DNA from: DASRIA01 sp963816975
Lineage (GTDB): Bacteria > Actinomycetota > Thermoleophilia > Solirubrobacterales > JBBDJG01
Length of the DNA stretch: 64,000 nucleotides
NCBI GenBank assembly: GCA_963816975.1
Contig: CAWFMD010000006.1
Coordinates: 1,178,001 to 1,242,000, forward strand
Direction: 5' to 3'
The notes below the pieces were generated by a model. The model did not search any database and was not told the origin of the DNA. It saw only the letters and a program-made list of their open reading frames with translations. A program made the translations under genes and the position numbers. Shown here one piece after another: positions 50,934 to 59,448 of this stretch (its first letter is position 1; each line of letters starts with the position of its first letter).

Positions 50934-52211
50934 ATGGGTGACGTAGTCGAGCTCGAGTCTCCAGCGCCGGGAACACCGGGCCCCAAGCGATCGGGTGCTC
51001 AGAAGGGTCAGCGCCGGCGCGGCGGCCGTTCCAAGACGGCGCTCGTGCTCGGCGGCGGCGGATTCACCGGCGGCGTCTACGAGATCGGGGCGCTCCGTGC
51101 GCTCGATCTGCTGAGCGTCAACCGCACCGTCAACGAGTTCGACATCTACGTCGGCACGAGCGCCGGGTCGTTCGTCGCGGGCCTGCTCGCGGCCGGCCTG
51201 ACACCCGAGGAGATGTCGCGGGTAGTCAACCGCCAGGTGCCGACGCCGTTCCAGGACGTGGACCTGAGCGCCCTGCTGCGCCCGAACTACGCGGATTTCG
51301 CGACGCGGGCGTTGCTGATGCCACTGCGGATCGCCGGCCTCGCCCGCAGCCTCGCCGGCCGCTGGCGCGAGGTCTCCCTGATGGACGTGTTCACCGGGCT
51401 CGCGGAGGCGCTGCCCTCCGGCATCTACACCGGCAGCGGCATCGAGCAGTACATCCGCGAGGCATTTCTGGAGAGCGATCGCACCGACGACTTCCGGCTG
51501 CTGGAGGCGGAGCTGTACCTGATCGCGACGGACCTCGACACGTGCGAGCGCATCGTGTTCGGCTCGCCGGGTTGGGACGACGTGCCGATTTCCAAGGCGG
51601 TCTCGGCGTCGACCGCGCTGCCGATGGTCTACCGCCCGGTCGAGGTGCGCGGGCGCCAGCTGATCGACGGCGGCATCCGGTCGACCACCAACGTCGACGT
51701 CGCCGTGGAGCGGGGCGCGAAGTTCATCGTGGTGATCAATCCGCTCGTCCCGTACGTGAACGACTTCCAGAAGCGGATCCCGACGATCTTCGGCAGCCGC
51801 GTGCGGCGCGTGTCCGACATGGGCTACCCGCAGGTCGGCTACCAGGCGTTCAAGCTGCTCGCCCACGCGCGGCTGCACGAGCACGTCAAGCACTGGCGGG
51901 AGCGCTACCCGGGCGTCGACATCATCCTGATCGAGCCTGACCCCAACGACGAGCTGATGTTCGGGACGAGCATCATGAACTACTCGTCCCGCATCGAGAT
52001 CGCGCGTCACGGTTTCGAGTCCGTGACGCTGCGGCTCGCGCAGGACTACCGCCACTACAAGGAGATCTGCGAGAAGCACGGCATCGAGATCTCGGCCCGC
52101 CGCGTCACGAAGATCCTGCGCCAGGCCGACGAGCAGCGCGAGCGCACGACCGCGTGGCGGCGGATCCTCGAGCAGACCACCGGCGCGCTGCTGCGACAGA
52201 GCGGCAGCTAG
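50934..52211 (+). CDS. Patatin-like phospholipase
   Basis: 425 residues. The oxyanion loop LVLGGGGFTGGVYEIGALRA (around 38-57), nucleophile elbow GTSAGS with S76 and catalytic aspartate D245 in LIDGGIRSTTN make the Ser-Asp dyad of patatin-type acylhydrolases. The first 33 residues are basic and disordered, with no signal peptide, so it should act in the cytoplasm or at the inner membrane face. A long C-terminal part (residues 260-425) includes FGSRVRRVSDMGYPQVGYQA and is not recognised. It is divergent from the R2lox-like gene and convergent with the acyl-CoA ligase; lipid turnover is a reasonable theme. Confidence 0.85.
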   Translation: MGDVVELESPAPGTPGPKRSGAQKGQRRRGGRSKTALVLGGGGFTGGVYEIGALRALDLLSVNRTVNEFDIYVGTSAGSFVAGLLAAGLTPEEMSRVVNRQVPTPFQDVDLSALLRPNYADFATRALLMPLRIAGLARSLAGRWREVSLMDVFTGLAEALPSGIYTGSGIEQYIREAFLESDRTDDFRLLEAELYLIATDLDTCERIVFGSPGWDDVPISKAVSASTALPMVYRPVEVRGRQLIDGGIRSTTNVDVAVERGAKFIVVINPLVPYVNDFQKRIPTIFGSRVRRVSDMGYPQVGYQAFKLLAHARLHEHVKHWRERYPGVDIILIEPDPNDELMFGTSIMNYSSRIEIARHGFESVTLRLAQDYRHYKEICEKHGIEISARRVTKILRQADEQRERTTAWRRILEQTTGALLRQSGS

Positions 52212-52242
52212 CGCTGTAAGTCCCGAGCCGTCCCGTAGCCAC

Positions 52243-52268
52243 CGAGATTTCCGGCTAAGGAAATCTCG
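52243..52268. terminator. Perfect 10-bp hairpin between convergent genes
   Basis: CGAGATTTCC (52243-52252) pairs with GGAAATCTCG (52259-52268), loop GGCTAA. It lies between the stops of the patatin-like gene (52211) and the acyl-CoA ligase (52270) and is probably bidirectional. Confidence 0.7.
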
Positions 52269-52269
52269 T

Positions 52270-54075
52270 CTACTTCACATACATCGCGTCCAGCTCGCCC
52301 GCGAACTTCTCGTTCACCACGTTGCGCTTCACCTTCAACGTGGGCGTGAGCTCCCCGGTCTCCTGCGTCAGGTCGTGCGGGAGGATCGTGAACTTCTTCA
52401 CTTCCTCCACGCGCGCCACCTTCTCGTTGACCTTGTCGACGGCCTCCTGAACCAAGGCGCGCACCTGCTCGTTCTGGGCCAGCGCCGCCATGTCGGTGTC
52501 CTCGATGCCCTGCTTCTGCGCCCATGGCACGATCTCCTCGGGGTCGAGGGTGATCAGCGCCGACAGGAACGGCCGGCGGTCGCCGTGCACGACTGCCTGT
52601 GAGATGTACTGGTTCTGCTTGAGGCCGTTCTCGAGGTTGGCGGGGGTGATGTTCTTCCCACCCGCGGTGATGATGATGTCCTTCTTGCGGCCGGTGATGT
52701 AGAGGAACCCGTCCTCGTCGATCCGCCCGATGTCGCCCGTGTGCAGCCAGCCGTCGACGATCGTCTCGCTGGTTGCCTCCGGGTTCTTGTAGTAGCCGCG
52801 GAAGATGTTCGGGCCGCGCGCGAGGATCTCGCCGTCGTCCGCGATCTTCACCTCGACGCCGGGGAACGGCTTGCCCACCGAGCCGAACCGGAAGGCCTCC
52901 TGGGTGTTGCACGTGGCCGCGGTGGAGGTCTCGGTCATGCCCCAGCCCTCCAGCACCAGAACTCCGCATGCATAGAAGAATTCGAGGATCTCCTGCGCGA
53001 TCGGCGCGGCGCCGGTGACGGCCTGCTTGATCTGGCCGCCGAAGATGTTGCGGACGTTTTGGAACATGGCTGCGTCGGCCTTGTCGAAGGCCTCCTGCAA
53101 CTCCGGCGGAACGCTCTCGCCGCGGGCCTGCATCTGGCGCACCTTCATCCCCAGCTGCACGGCCTGCTCGAGCTGCGCCTTGTCGGGCGCATTCGAGATC
53201 GCCATCGAGTAGATCTTCTCGAACATGCGCGGCACCGACGGGAAGTAGGTGGGCTTCACCTCCATCAGGTTCGGAATGATCTTCTGCGCATCGCGCTCCC
53301 AGTAGACGATGGTGGCGCCGACGTCGAGCGAGCCGAGCTGGATCAGGCGCGCGAAGGCGTGCGCGAGCGGCAGGAAGAGGTAGGCGACCTCGTTTTCCAT
53401 CAGGACGTTCTGGGTCTGGACCATGTCGAGCATGTCGCGCCAGTTCTGGTGGTCGATCACGCAGCCCTTCGGCGGCCCAGTGGTGCCGGAGGTGTAGATG
53501 TAGGTGGCGACGTCCGAGCCGACCACCGAGGAGACGCGCTGGTTGTAGTCCTCGTCGGTGCGGCTCCGCCCCTGCTCACGCAGGTCGTCCAGGCTGACCA
53601 CGTCGTCGCCGTCGAGCTGCTCCATGGAGATCACATGTCGGAGATTCGGGAGGTCGCCTTTGACCTTGCGGATCTTGTCGAGCTGTCCCTGGTCCTCCAG
53701 GATCACCGCGATCGACTCGGAGTGTGAGAGCACGTAGTGGCACTCCTCGGGCGAGTTGGTCTGGTAGATCGGCACGACCGTGCCGCCGGCGGCGAGGATC
53801 CCGAAGTCGGCGTAGGTCCATTCCGGCCTGGTGTTGGCGAGGATGCCGACCTTGTCGCCCCGGTCGATGCCGAGCTGCTGGAGTCCGAGTGAGACCTCCT
53901 TCGCGATCTGACCCAGCTCGGGATAGGAGACGTCGACCCACTCGCCGGTGGACTGGTCCTTGTACCTCTGGGCGACCTTGTCGGCGTGCTTCGCTACGGC
54001 CAGGGGCAGCAGGTCCGCGAGTGTCTTCGACCCGGTCGCCGCGGCGCTCGGGGTCGTGGCCGTCTGAGCCTCCAT
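52270..54075 (-). CDS. Long-chain fatty-acid-CoA ligase (AMP-forming)
   Basis: 601 residues from an ATG behind GAGGAGG; a longer start at 54231 is rejected. The AMP-binding P-loop is YIYTSGTTGPPKGCV, followed by YLFLPLAHAFARLIQLGSLD, YACGVLVLEGWGMTETSTAA, GWLHTGDIGRIDEDGFLYIT and GRKKDIIITAGGKNITPANL, the FadD15/FACL arrangement. It activates fatty acids to acyl-CoA with ATP. The insertion after the phosphate loop, TYFPSVPRMFEKIYSM, is typical of the long-chain branch. A 7-bp stem (GAGAGTC/GACTCTC near 54098-54115) lies in its leader. Confidence 0.93.
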   Translation of the reverse strand: MEAQTATTPSAAATGSKTLADLLPLAVAKHADKVAQRYKDQSTGEWVDVSYPELGQIAKEVSLGLQQLGIDRGDKVGILANTRPEWTYADFGILAAGGTVVPIYQTNSPEECHYVLSHSESIAVILEDQGQLDKIRKVKGDLPNLRHVISMEQLDGDDVVSLDDLREQGRSRTDEDYNQRVSSVVGSDVATYIYTSGTTGPPKGCVIDHQNWRDMLDMVQTQNVLMENEVAYLFLPLAHAFARLIQLGSLDVGATIVYWERDAQKIIPNLMEVKPTYFPSVPRMFEKIYSMAISNAPDKAQLEQAVQLGMKVRQMQARGESVPPELQEAFDKADAAMFQNVRNIFGGQIKQAVTGAAPIAQEILEFFYACGVLVLEGWGMTETSTAATCNTQEAFRFGSVGKPFPGVEVKIADDGEILARGPNIFRGYYKNPEATSETIVDGWLHTGDIGRIDEDGFLYITGRKKDIIITAGGKNITPANLENGLKQNQYISQAVVHGDRRPFLSALITLDPEEIVPWAQKQGIEDTDMAALAQNEQVRALVQEAVDKVNEKVARVEEVKKFTILPHDLTQETGELTPTLKVKRNVVNEKFAGELDAMYVK

Positions 54076-54256
54076 TTCGTTCCTCCTCACCTCGGGTCCG
54101 AGAGTCCCTCGACTCTCCGGAAACTGGAGGCGATTGTACTGTCGTGGGCGCGCACGCAGTGGGATGCCAGGATCGCCGGCGGACGGCGAGGGAAGATGGG
54201 AGCAGGCGACCGTGCGGGCTGTGCAGCCCACCGGTGCGCCCCGCGGGAGGTGCGCG

Positions 54257-54439
54257 CTAGGCCTGCGCCACCTGACCTTGAGACTGGCCCTGGATCTCCC
54301 TCATCGAAGCCAGGAACAGGGTCTTGTCGATCTTGCCCTGGAAGATCGGGACCCCCATCTCCATGCACTTCGAGATGACCTCGCGGCGATCCATGCCTGC
54401 TTCGCGTGCCAGCTCGGTGGGCGTCAGGTGATTTGCCAA
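54257..54439 (-). CDS. Small helix-turn-helix-like protein
   Basis: 60 residues from TTG behind GAGGGGAAAG. LTPTELAREAGMDRREVISK followed by CMEMGVPIFQGKID resembles a short winged or IF2-N-like helical domain, the sort found in small DNA- or RNA-binding proteins; the match is by pattern only. The tail is Gln/Gly-rich (GQSQGQVAQA). A near-consensus promoter lies 75 bp upstream, and GGGCTG/CAGCCC downstream could end the transcript. It is divergent from the membrane-tethered sigma factor. Function unknown. Confidence 0.65.
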   Translation of the reverse strand: MANHLTPTELAREAGMDRREVISKCMEMGVPIFQGKIDKTLFLASMREIQGQSQGQVAQA

Positions 54440-54513
54440 TTCTTTCCCCTCTCGTAGCTGCGAGCCAGGACCGCCGGGCCACCCGGCTGACCCAGCCTCC
54501 AGGATGACACATC

Positions 54514-54541
54514 CTTATACCGCTAATGACGGACGTGTCAA
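54514..54541 (-). promoter_or_regulatory. Near-consensus promoter of the small HTH-like gene
   Basis: On the minus strand: TTGACA (54541-54536), 16 bp, TATAAG (54519-54514). This is the best sigma-70-type promoter seen in the window. Transcription would start near 54507 and give a leader of about 68 nt with a good ribosome site. Confidence 0.65.
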
Positions 54542-54672
54542 GCGCCGCATGGACGAAGGTTCTGATGAGATCCGGGGCCACGAGTACTAACCTTTTTTCC
54601 TGGGTATATGCATGGGTGGCGCGGGGAGGCCCCGCCCATGCTCCATCGCAATCAGGAGGTCAGGGAGCCGCG

Positions 54673-56241
54673 GTGAAACCGTTGCTGGCAGCGACAGCCA
54701 CAGAGGCACCCGACGCGCAACTCGTGGCGGCCGCTCGCGCGGGCAGCGACGCAGCCTTCGAGGCCCTGTTCAGGCGCTACCGGGACCGCGTGGTCGGCTA
54801 CGTGCGGGGGATGGTCGCGGACCACGGGCGCGCGGAGGACATCGTGCAGGAGGCGTTCATCTCCGCTCTGCGCTCGCTGCGCCACACCGAGCAGGACATC
54901 GCCTTCCGTCCCTGGATCCACGAGATCGCGAAGAACGCCTGCATCGACCACATGCGCCGGGCCCGGCGCGCGCGCGAAGTCTCGATCGACTCCGACGACT
55001 TCGGCCCCGGCGAGGAGAGCCGGCTGTCACAGGCCGCGACCGGGACGGATGCCGCGGTCGCGCGGCGCGGCCAGCTGACGTCGCTGCGCATGGCCTTCGA
55101 CGACCTGCCGCCGACGCAGCACGAGATCCTGGTCATGCGCGAGTTCGAGGGCCTCTCCTACGAGCGCATCGGCGACCGCATGGGGCTCACCCGGGGCGCT
55201 GTCGAGAGCCTGCTGTTCCGCGCGCGCCGGCGTTTGCGCGACGGTTTCGACGAGATCGACACCGGTGCGCGCTGCGCGCGGATGCGCGCGGCCATGGAGG
55301 GGGTTGCCGACGACAGCGTGCGGGCCCGCGAGCGGCGCCGCCTCTCCAGTCATCTCCACCTGTGCAAGCCCTGCCGGCGCCATGCGATCTCGCTGGGGCT
55401 CGACTCCCTGGTGCTGGGACTCGAGGAAGGCCCGGTGCGCCGGGCCGCCCGCCGGGTTGCCTCGTTCCTGCCGCTGCCGCTCGTCCTGCGCCGCCGGCTG
55501 GGCGACGCAGCGGGCGGACTCGGGCCTGCCGCGCAGGCCGGGGTGGACCAGGGCGCGACGCTCGCAGCCAAGGCCACCGTCGTGATCGTCGCCGCGGTCG
55601 TCGCCGCGGGCGGTGCGGGAGTGGCGCACAAGGCCTCCGGTGGCCGGCTGCCCCTCGCAGACAGGATCCCGGCGATCGGCGGCGCCGGCGAGGCGGGCGA
55701 TGAGCCGGCCGGCGCGGGTCAGGACGTGGTCCGCGGGCCGGCTGGTGGCGCAGGCGACGGACAGAGCGCCGCCGGCCTGGCGCGCGGCCGCTTCGCGCCT
55801 GCTGCAGGCGCCGGCGGTGCATACGACGCCCCGGGAGGCGGGGGAGGACCGCTGCGCACGCCCGAGCCCGGCGTAGGTGCTGGGCGCGCGACCCTTCCCG
55901 AAGTGGGCGGCGTGGCGGGCGGATCCCCGGGCAAGACGGCAAAACAGCTCGTCAACGGCGACATCAAGGGAGTGACCAAGGGCCTGGGCGAGACGGTCGG
56001 GAACCTCCCGAACACTGTTCAGAACGCTCCCGGCGCGGTCAAGGAGGTCACGAAGACGCTCCCGCAGGTCAAGCTGCCGCAGGAGGTCAAGCTGCCCGGC
56101 GGCGGCTCCGTGAAACCTGGCGAGGCGGGCCGAACCGGTCCGTCCGTGGCGCCGCCGCAGACGCACCTGCCGGTGCCCAGCCTGCCCCCGGTGCAGCTGC
56201 CGCGCGCCCCGCAGAAGCTGACCTCCGGCCTCGGGCTGTAG
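54673..56241 (+). CDS. Sigma-70 family (ECF-like) factor fused to a zinc anti-sigma motif, membrane helix and exported tail
   Basis: 522 residues from a GTG with AGGAGG and GGGAG upstream. Region 2 spans about 26-100 (FEALFRRYRDRVVGYVRGMV, ADHGRAEDIVQEAFISALRS, FRPWIHEIAKNACIDHMRR); region 4 spans 135-192 (LPPTQHEILVMREFEGLSYE, LTRGAVESLLFRARRRLRD). Instead of ending, it continues into C201...H227-x3-C231-x2-C234, the zinc-finger pattern of ZAS-type anti-sigma factors, then a hydrophobic segment (301-320) and about 200 exported residues rich in Gly, Pro and Ala with LPQVKLPQEVKLPGGG near the end. The protein therefore carries its own candidate inhibitor and membrane tether. Activation by proteolysis or by a change outside the cell is inferred. 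Divergent from the small HTH-like gene. Confidence 0.85.
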   Translation: MKPLLAATATEAPDAQLVAAARAGSDAAFEALFRRYRDRVVGYVRGMVADHGRAEDIVQEAFISALRSLRHTEQDIAFRPWIHEIAKNACIDHMRRARRAREVSIDSDDFGPGEESRLSQAATGTDAAVARRGQLTSLRMAFDDLPPTQHEILVMREFEGLSYERIGDRMGLTRGAVESLLFRARRRLRDGFDEIDTGARCARMRAAMEGVADDSVRARERRRLSSHLHLCKPCRRHAISLGLDSLVLGLEEGPVRRAARRVASFLPLPLVLRRRLGDAAGGLGPAAQAGVDQGATLAAKATVVIVAAVVAAGGAGVAHKASGGRLPLADRIPAIGGAGEAGDEPAGAGQDVVRGPAGGAGDGQSAAGLARGRFAPAAGAGGAYDAPGGGGGPLRTPEPGVGAGRATLPEVGGVAGGSPGKTAKQLVNGDIKGVTKGLGETVGNLPNTVQNAPGAVKEVTKTLPQVKLPQEVKLPGGGSVKPGEAGRTGPSVAPPQTHLPVPSLPPVQLPRAPQKLTSGLGL

Positions 56242-56278
56242 CTCCTTCGCGGACGGTCAATAGGTAGCCTGCGCTCCG

Positions 56279-56521
56279 ATGGAGGAGCCCGGCAACGACA
56301 CCTTTCTCGAGTCCCTCATGGACACGAGCCTCTACTCGATGGGGGCGTACTTCTCGGACCAGCACCCCGAGCTCGTCGACGAGGTGATCTCGCAAAGCGA
56401 GTCGATCGAGGAGCAGGGGATCGTGGCGTTCGCAGATTCGAACGGGCTCACGCTGGAGCAGTGCTTCGAGACGCTGATGACGGGCCTTGCCGTGCGCTAT
56501 TACAAGGCCGTGGCGGGTTAG
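56279..56521 (+). CDS. Small acidic protein of unknown function
   Basis: 80 residues, acidic, predicted mostly helical (LYSMGAYFSDQHPELVDEVI, LEQCFETLMTGLAVRYYKA), with no membrane or signal segment. The ATG has no ribosome site and lies 8 bp after TAGCCT, suggesting a leaderless mRNA. It sits between the sigma-factor gene and tRNA-Pro on the same strand. Coding is supported by its codon pattern and clean limits; no family is recognised. Confidence 0.6.
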   Translation: MEEPGNDTFLESLMDTSLYSMGAYFSDQHPELVDEVISQSESIEEQGIVAFADSNGLTLEQCFETLMTGLAVRYYKAVAG

Positions 56522-56547
56522 CCTCTACGATTCAGCGCGCAGGACCT

Positions 56548-56621
56548 CGGGGCGTAGCGCAGCCTGGTAGCGCGCACCGTTCGGGTCGGTGAGGTCCCCG
56601 GTTCGAATCCGGGCGCCCCGA
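56548..56621 (+). tRNA. tRNA-Pro, anticodon CGG
   Basis: 74 nt fold as a complete cloverleaf: acceptor CGGGGCG/CGCCCCG with discriminator A, D-arm GCGC/GCGC with loop AGCCTGGTA, anticodon stem CACCG/CGGTG around loop TTCGGGT (anticodon CGG), and T-arm with GTTCGAATC. CCA is not encoded. It reads CCG proline codons, abundant in this GC-rich genome. Confidence 0.97.
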
Positions 56622-56631
56622 TAGCAGTTGG

Positions 56632-57729
56632 TCACACGCCGGCCCGCGCAGCCGCGGCCCCCGGGGGCCGCGGGGCCAGTCCGGCGCGCAGCGCATCCGC
56701 GATGCGTAGCATCGCGCGCCGCGCCGCGCGCCCGGTTTCCGCGCCGTGGGTGAAGCCATGGATCAGCCCGGGCTCGCGCGCGGCGGTCACCTGCACCCCG
56801 GCGTCCCGCAGCAGCCCCGCGTAGTCCTCGCCCTCGTCGCGCAGGACGTCGAAGCCGGCCGTCGCCACATGCGCCGGCGGCAGCCCGGAAAGCCCGGCGG
56901 CGAGAATCGGTGACGCGCGCGGATCGCTCGCGTGCGACTCGTCGGCGAGGTAGTGGCCGCGGTACCAATCCATCTGGCGCTCCGTGAGGAAGAAGCCGTC
57001 CCTGAACAGCCGGTAGGACTCGCGCTTGCGGGTGAGGTCGGTGACGGGATAGATCAGCAGCTGGAAGGCAGGTACCGCACCACCGTCGATCGCGAGCAGG
57101 CGCGCCGCTGCGGCGGCCAGATTGCCGCCGGCGCTGTCGCCACCGACCGCGACCCGCGCGGGATCGGCCCCGAAGCGCTGCGGCGCGGTGATCGCGTGCC
57201 GGACCGCGGCGACGGCGTCCTCGACCGCCGCCGGGAACGGATGCTCCGGTGCCAGCCGGTAGTCCACCGACAACACGCGCACGCCTGCCCGTTGTGCGAG
57301 GAAGCGGCACGGCTGGTCGTGTGTGTCGAGGTCTCCCACGACCCAGCCGCCGCCGTGCAGATAGACGAGCAGCGGCGCGCGGGTGGGCAGACCCGCCGGC
57401 GAGTACAGCCGCGCGGGCAACGGCCCGGCGGCGCCCGACGCCTCCACCTCCTCCACACGGTCGATCGGTATCGGGGCCCCCGAGTAGAGCGCTGCCTCGC
57501 GGCGCAGCTCCGCGCGCGCGTCGGGGACCGGTAACTGCTCGAACGCGGACCGGCCTGAGAGTTTCAACAGGCGCAGGGTGAGCTGCACCTCCGGCTCCAG
57601 CTCCTGACCGTCGATGCGTACCGCGCGCGGACCCGCGAGAAATCGCTGTGCCGGGGAGGGGAGCGCTCCGAGGCCGCGCACCAGGAGGCGCTCGAGCGCA
57701 TCGCGGGAGAGCGTTCGCCGGCCGGCCAT
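56632..57729 (-). CDS. Alpha/beta-hydrolase esterase, HSL (GDXG) family
   Basis: 365 residues. The oxyanion motif HGGGWVVGDLDTHD, nucleophile loop VGGDSAGGNLAAA, acidic residue region DVLRDEGEDYAGLL and histidine GLIHGFTHG form the hormone-sensitive-lipase-type triad. A long N-terminal cap precedes them. No signal peptide, so the enzyme is cytoplasmic; it should cleave short- to medium-chain esters. TAGGCT lies 8 bp before the ATG on the minus strand (57743-57738), suggesting leaderless expression. The end nearly meets the tRNA gene. Confidence 0.92.
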   Translation of the reverse strand: MAGRRTLSRDALERLLVRGLGALPSPAQRFLAGPRAVRIDGQELEPEVQLTLRLLKLSGRSAFEQLPVPDARAELRREAALYSGAPIPIDRVEEVEASGAAGPLPARLYSPAGLPTRAPLLVYLHGGGWVVGDLDTHDQPCRFLAQRAGVRVLSVDYRLAPEHPFPAAVEDAVAAVRHAITAPQRFGADPARVAVGGDSAGGNLAAAAARLLAIDGGAVPAFQLLIYPVTDLTRKRESYRLFRDGFFLTERQMDWYRGHYLADESHASDPRASPILAAGLSGLPPAHVATAGFDVLRDEGEDYAGLLRDAGVQVTAAREPGLIHGFTHGAETGRAARRAMLRIADALRAGLAPRPPGAAAARAGV

Positions 57730-57834
57730 CGCACAAGAGCCTACGCGCGATCGACGCCGGACGGCGGGACGCGGTCGCCCGCGCTGCGATCGCTAGGATC
57801 CGGCTTCCCCACAGACAGGAAAAGGAGCCCGCAG

Positions 57835-58431
<597 letters not shown>

Positions 58432-58444
58432 CGGCCGCGGTCGC

Positions 58445-59008
58445 TCAGGCGGGGAACCGCTCCGCGTACTCCTCGCGCTCGACGCCGAGCGCGTTGGCGG
58501 TGAAGGAGACGAAGTGGTAGAAGCCGACAGTGGCGACCAGCTCGACCAGCTGGGGCGGATCCCACTCCGCCGCGAGCTTGTCCCACAACTCGGCGGAAGC
58601 GGTGCCCGTGTCGTGCAGTTCGTCCACGAGGCGCACGAGCAGCGCTTCCCGCTCGGACCATGCCGGGTCGTCCGCGGCGCCGTGGACGGTGGCCCGTAGT
58701 TGCTCGTCGGTGAACCCCAGGGGGCGCCCGTAAGCAACCGCGTGCACGCCCCACTCGTACTCACAGCCGTTGCGAGCCGTGGTGCGATGGATCACCACCT
58801 CGCGGTCGCGCGGCTCCACCTTCCCGAAGTTGAGGATGTAGGCGCCGGTGGAGCGGAAGCGCTCCAAGATCGCGGGGTTGTGGGCGACGGTGCGAAAGAG
58901 CTTCAGCGGCTCGACGCCCGGCGGCATCATGCGCCGCAGCGTCTCGGCGACCTCCGGCTCGTAGGGCGCCTCCAGGGGCTCGACTCGGGGGTTGGTCTGC
59001 ATCGTCAT
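58445..59008 (-). CDS. Carboxymuconolactone decarboxylase/AhpD-like protein
   Basis: 187 residues. The helical CMD fold is shown by LKLFRTVAHNPAILERFRST, then REVVIHRTTARNGCEYEWGV with the cysteine and downstream histidine, and LVELVATVGFYHFVSFTANA. The usual AhpD active site is C-x2-C-x2-H; here only one Cys is present (GCEYEWGVH), so it is not a standard AhpD peroxidase partner and may be a lactone decarboxylase-like or regulatory protein. It is divergent from an HxlR regulator across a palindrome, a common arrangement for redox- or electrophile-responsive pairs. Confidence 0.85.
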   Translation of the reverse strand: MTMQTNPRVEPLEAPYEPEVAETLRRMMPPGVEPLKLFRTVAHNPAILERFRSTGAYILNFGKVEPRDREVVIHRTTARNGCEYEWGVHAVAYGRPLGFTDEQLRATVHGAADDPAWSEREALLVRLVDELHDTGTASAELWDKLAAEWDPPQLVELVATVGFYHFVSFTANALGVEREEYAERFPA

Positions 59009-59025
59009 CGGCGGTCTCCCTTATG

Positions 59026-59040
59026 CTTCGATTATCGAAG
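59026..59040. promoter_or_regulatory. Palindromic operator between the AhpD-like and HxlR genes
   Basis: CTTCGAT-T-ATCGAAG is a perfect 7-1-7 inverted repeat in the 71-bp divergent space. A second short repeat, GTACC...GGTACC, follows at about 59041-59054. HxlR proteins bind such sites as dimers, so the regulator at 59080 likely controls both genes from here. Confidence 0.6.
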
Positions 59041-59079
59041 TACCGAGGGTACCACGTGATTCGGAAATAGAGGCAGCAC

Positions 59080-59448
59080 ATGACCGCACCCAGGCCGGGC
59101 ACCCCCGTCCGGGGCTCCACAACTGGCAGGCCCATCATGGCGGCGCTCGACCTGCTCGGGCGGCGCTGGGCGCTGCGCGTCCTGTGGGAGCTGCGCGAGG
59201 GGCGGCCGCTGACCTTCCGGGAGCTGCGTGAGCGCTGCGACCGGATGTCGACCAGCGTGCTGACCCAGCGCCTCGCCGAGCTGCGTGAGGCTGGGCTGGT
59301 GGAGGTGGGGGAGGGCGGCTACGCGCTCACGCGCGGCGGCCGGGAGCTGCACAAGGCGCTCGCGCCGCTGGACGGCTGGGCGAAGCGCTGGGCCGCCGCC
59401 GGGGAGCAGCCGCAGGCCGCCGGCCGGCGGCGGCCCGGCCCTACCTGA
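59080..59448 (+). CDS. HxlR-family transcriptional regulator
   Basis: 122 residues with the winged helix of HxlR/DUF24: LLGRRWALRVLWELREGRPL, FRELRERCDRMSTSVLTQRL and LREAGLVEVGEGGYALT. No conserved N-terminal cysteine of the redox-sensing HypR/QorR type is seen, so the signal is unknown. It is divergent from the AhpD-like gene. Its last eight bases overlap the true end of the convergent GH2 gene. Confidence 0.93.
   Translation: MTAPRPGTPVRGSTTGRPIMAALDLLGRRWALRVLWELREGRPLTFRELRERCDRMSTSVLTQRLAELREAGLVEVGEGGYALTRGGRELHKALAPLDGWAKRWAAAGEQPQAAGRRRPGPT

Noticed and set aside
56632..57736. Alternative reverse frame over the esterase that also covers part of tRNA-Pro
   Set aside because: It crosses the tRNA gene and lacks domains; the esterase frame has all catalytic motifs.
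59319..59440. C-terminal overrun of the GH2 frame through the HxlR gene
   Set aside because: Result of the frame break at 59547-59550; the alternative frame gives the proper GH2 ending at 59441.
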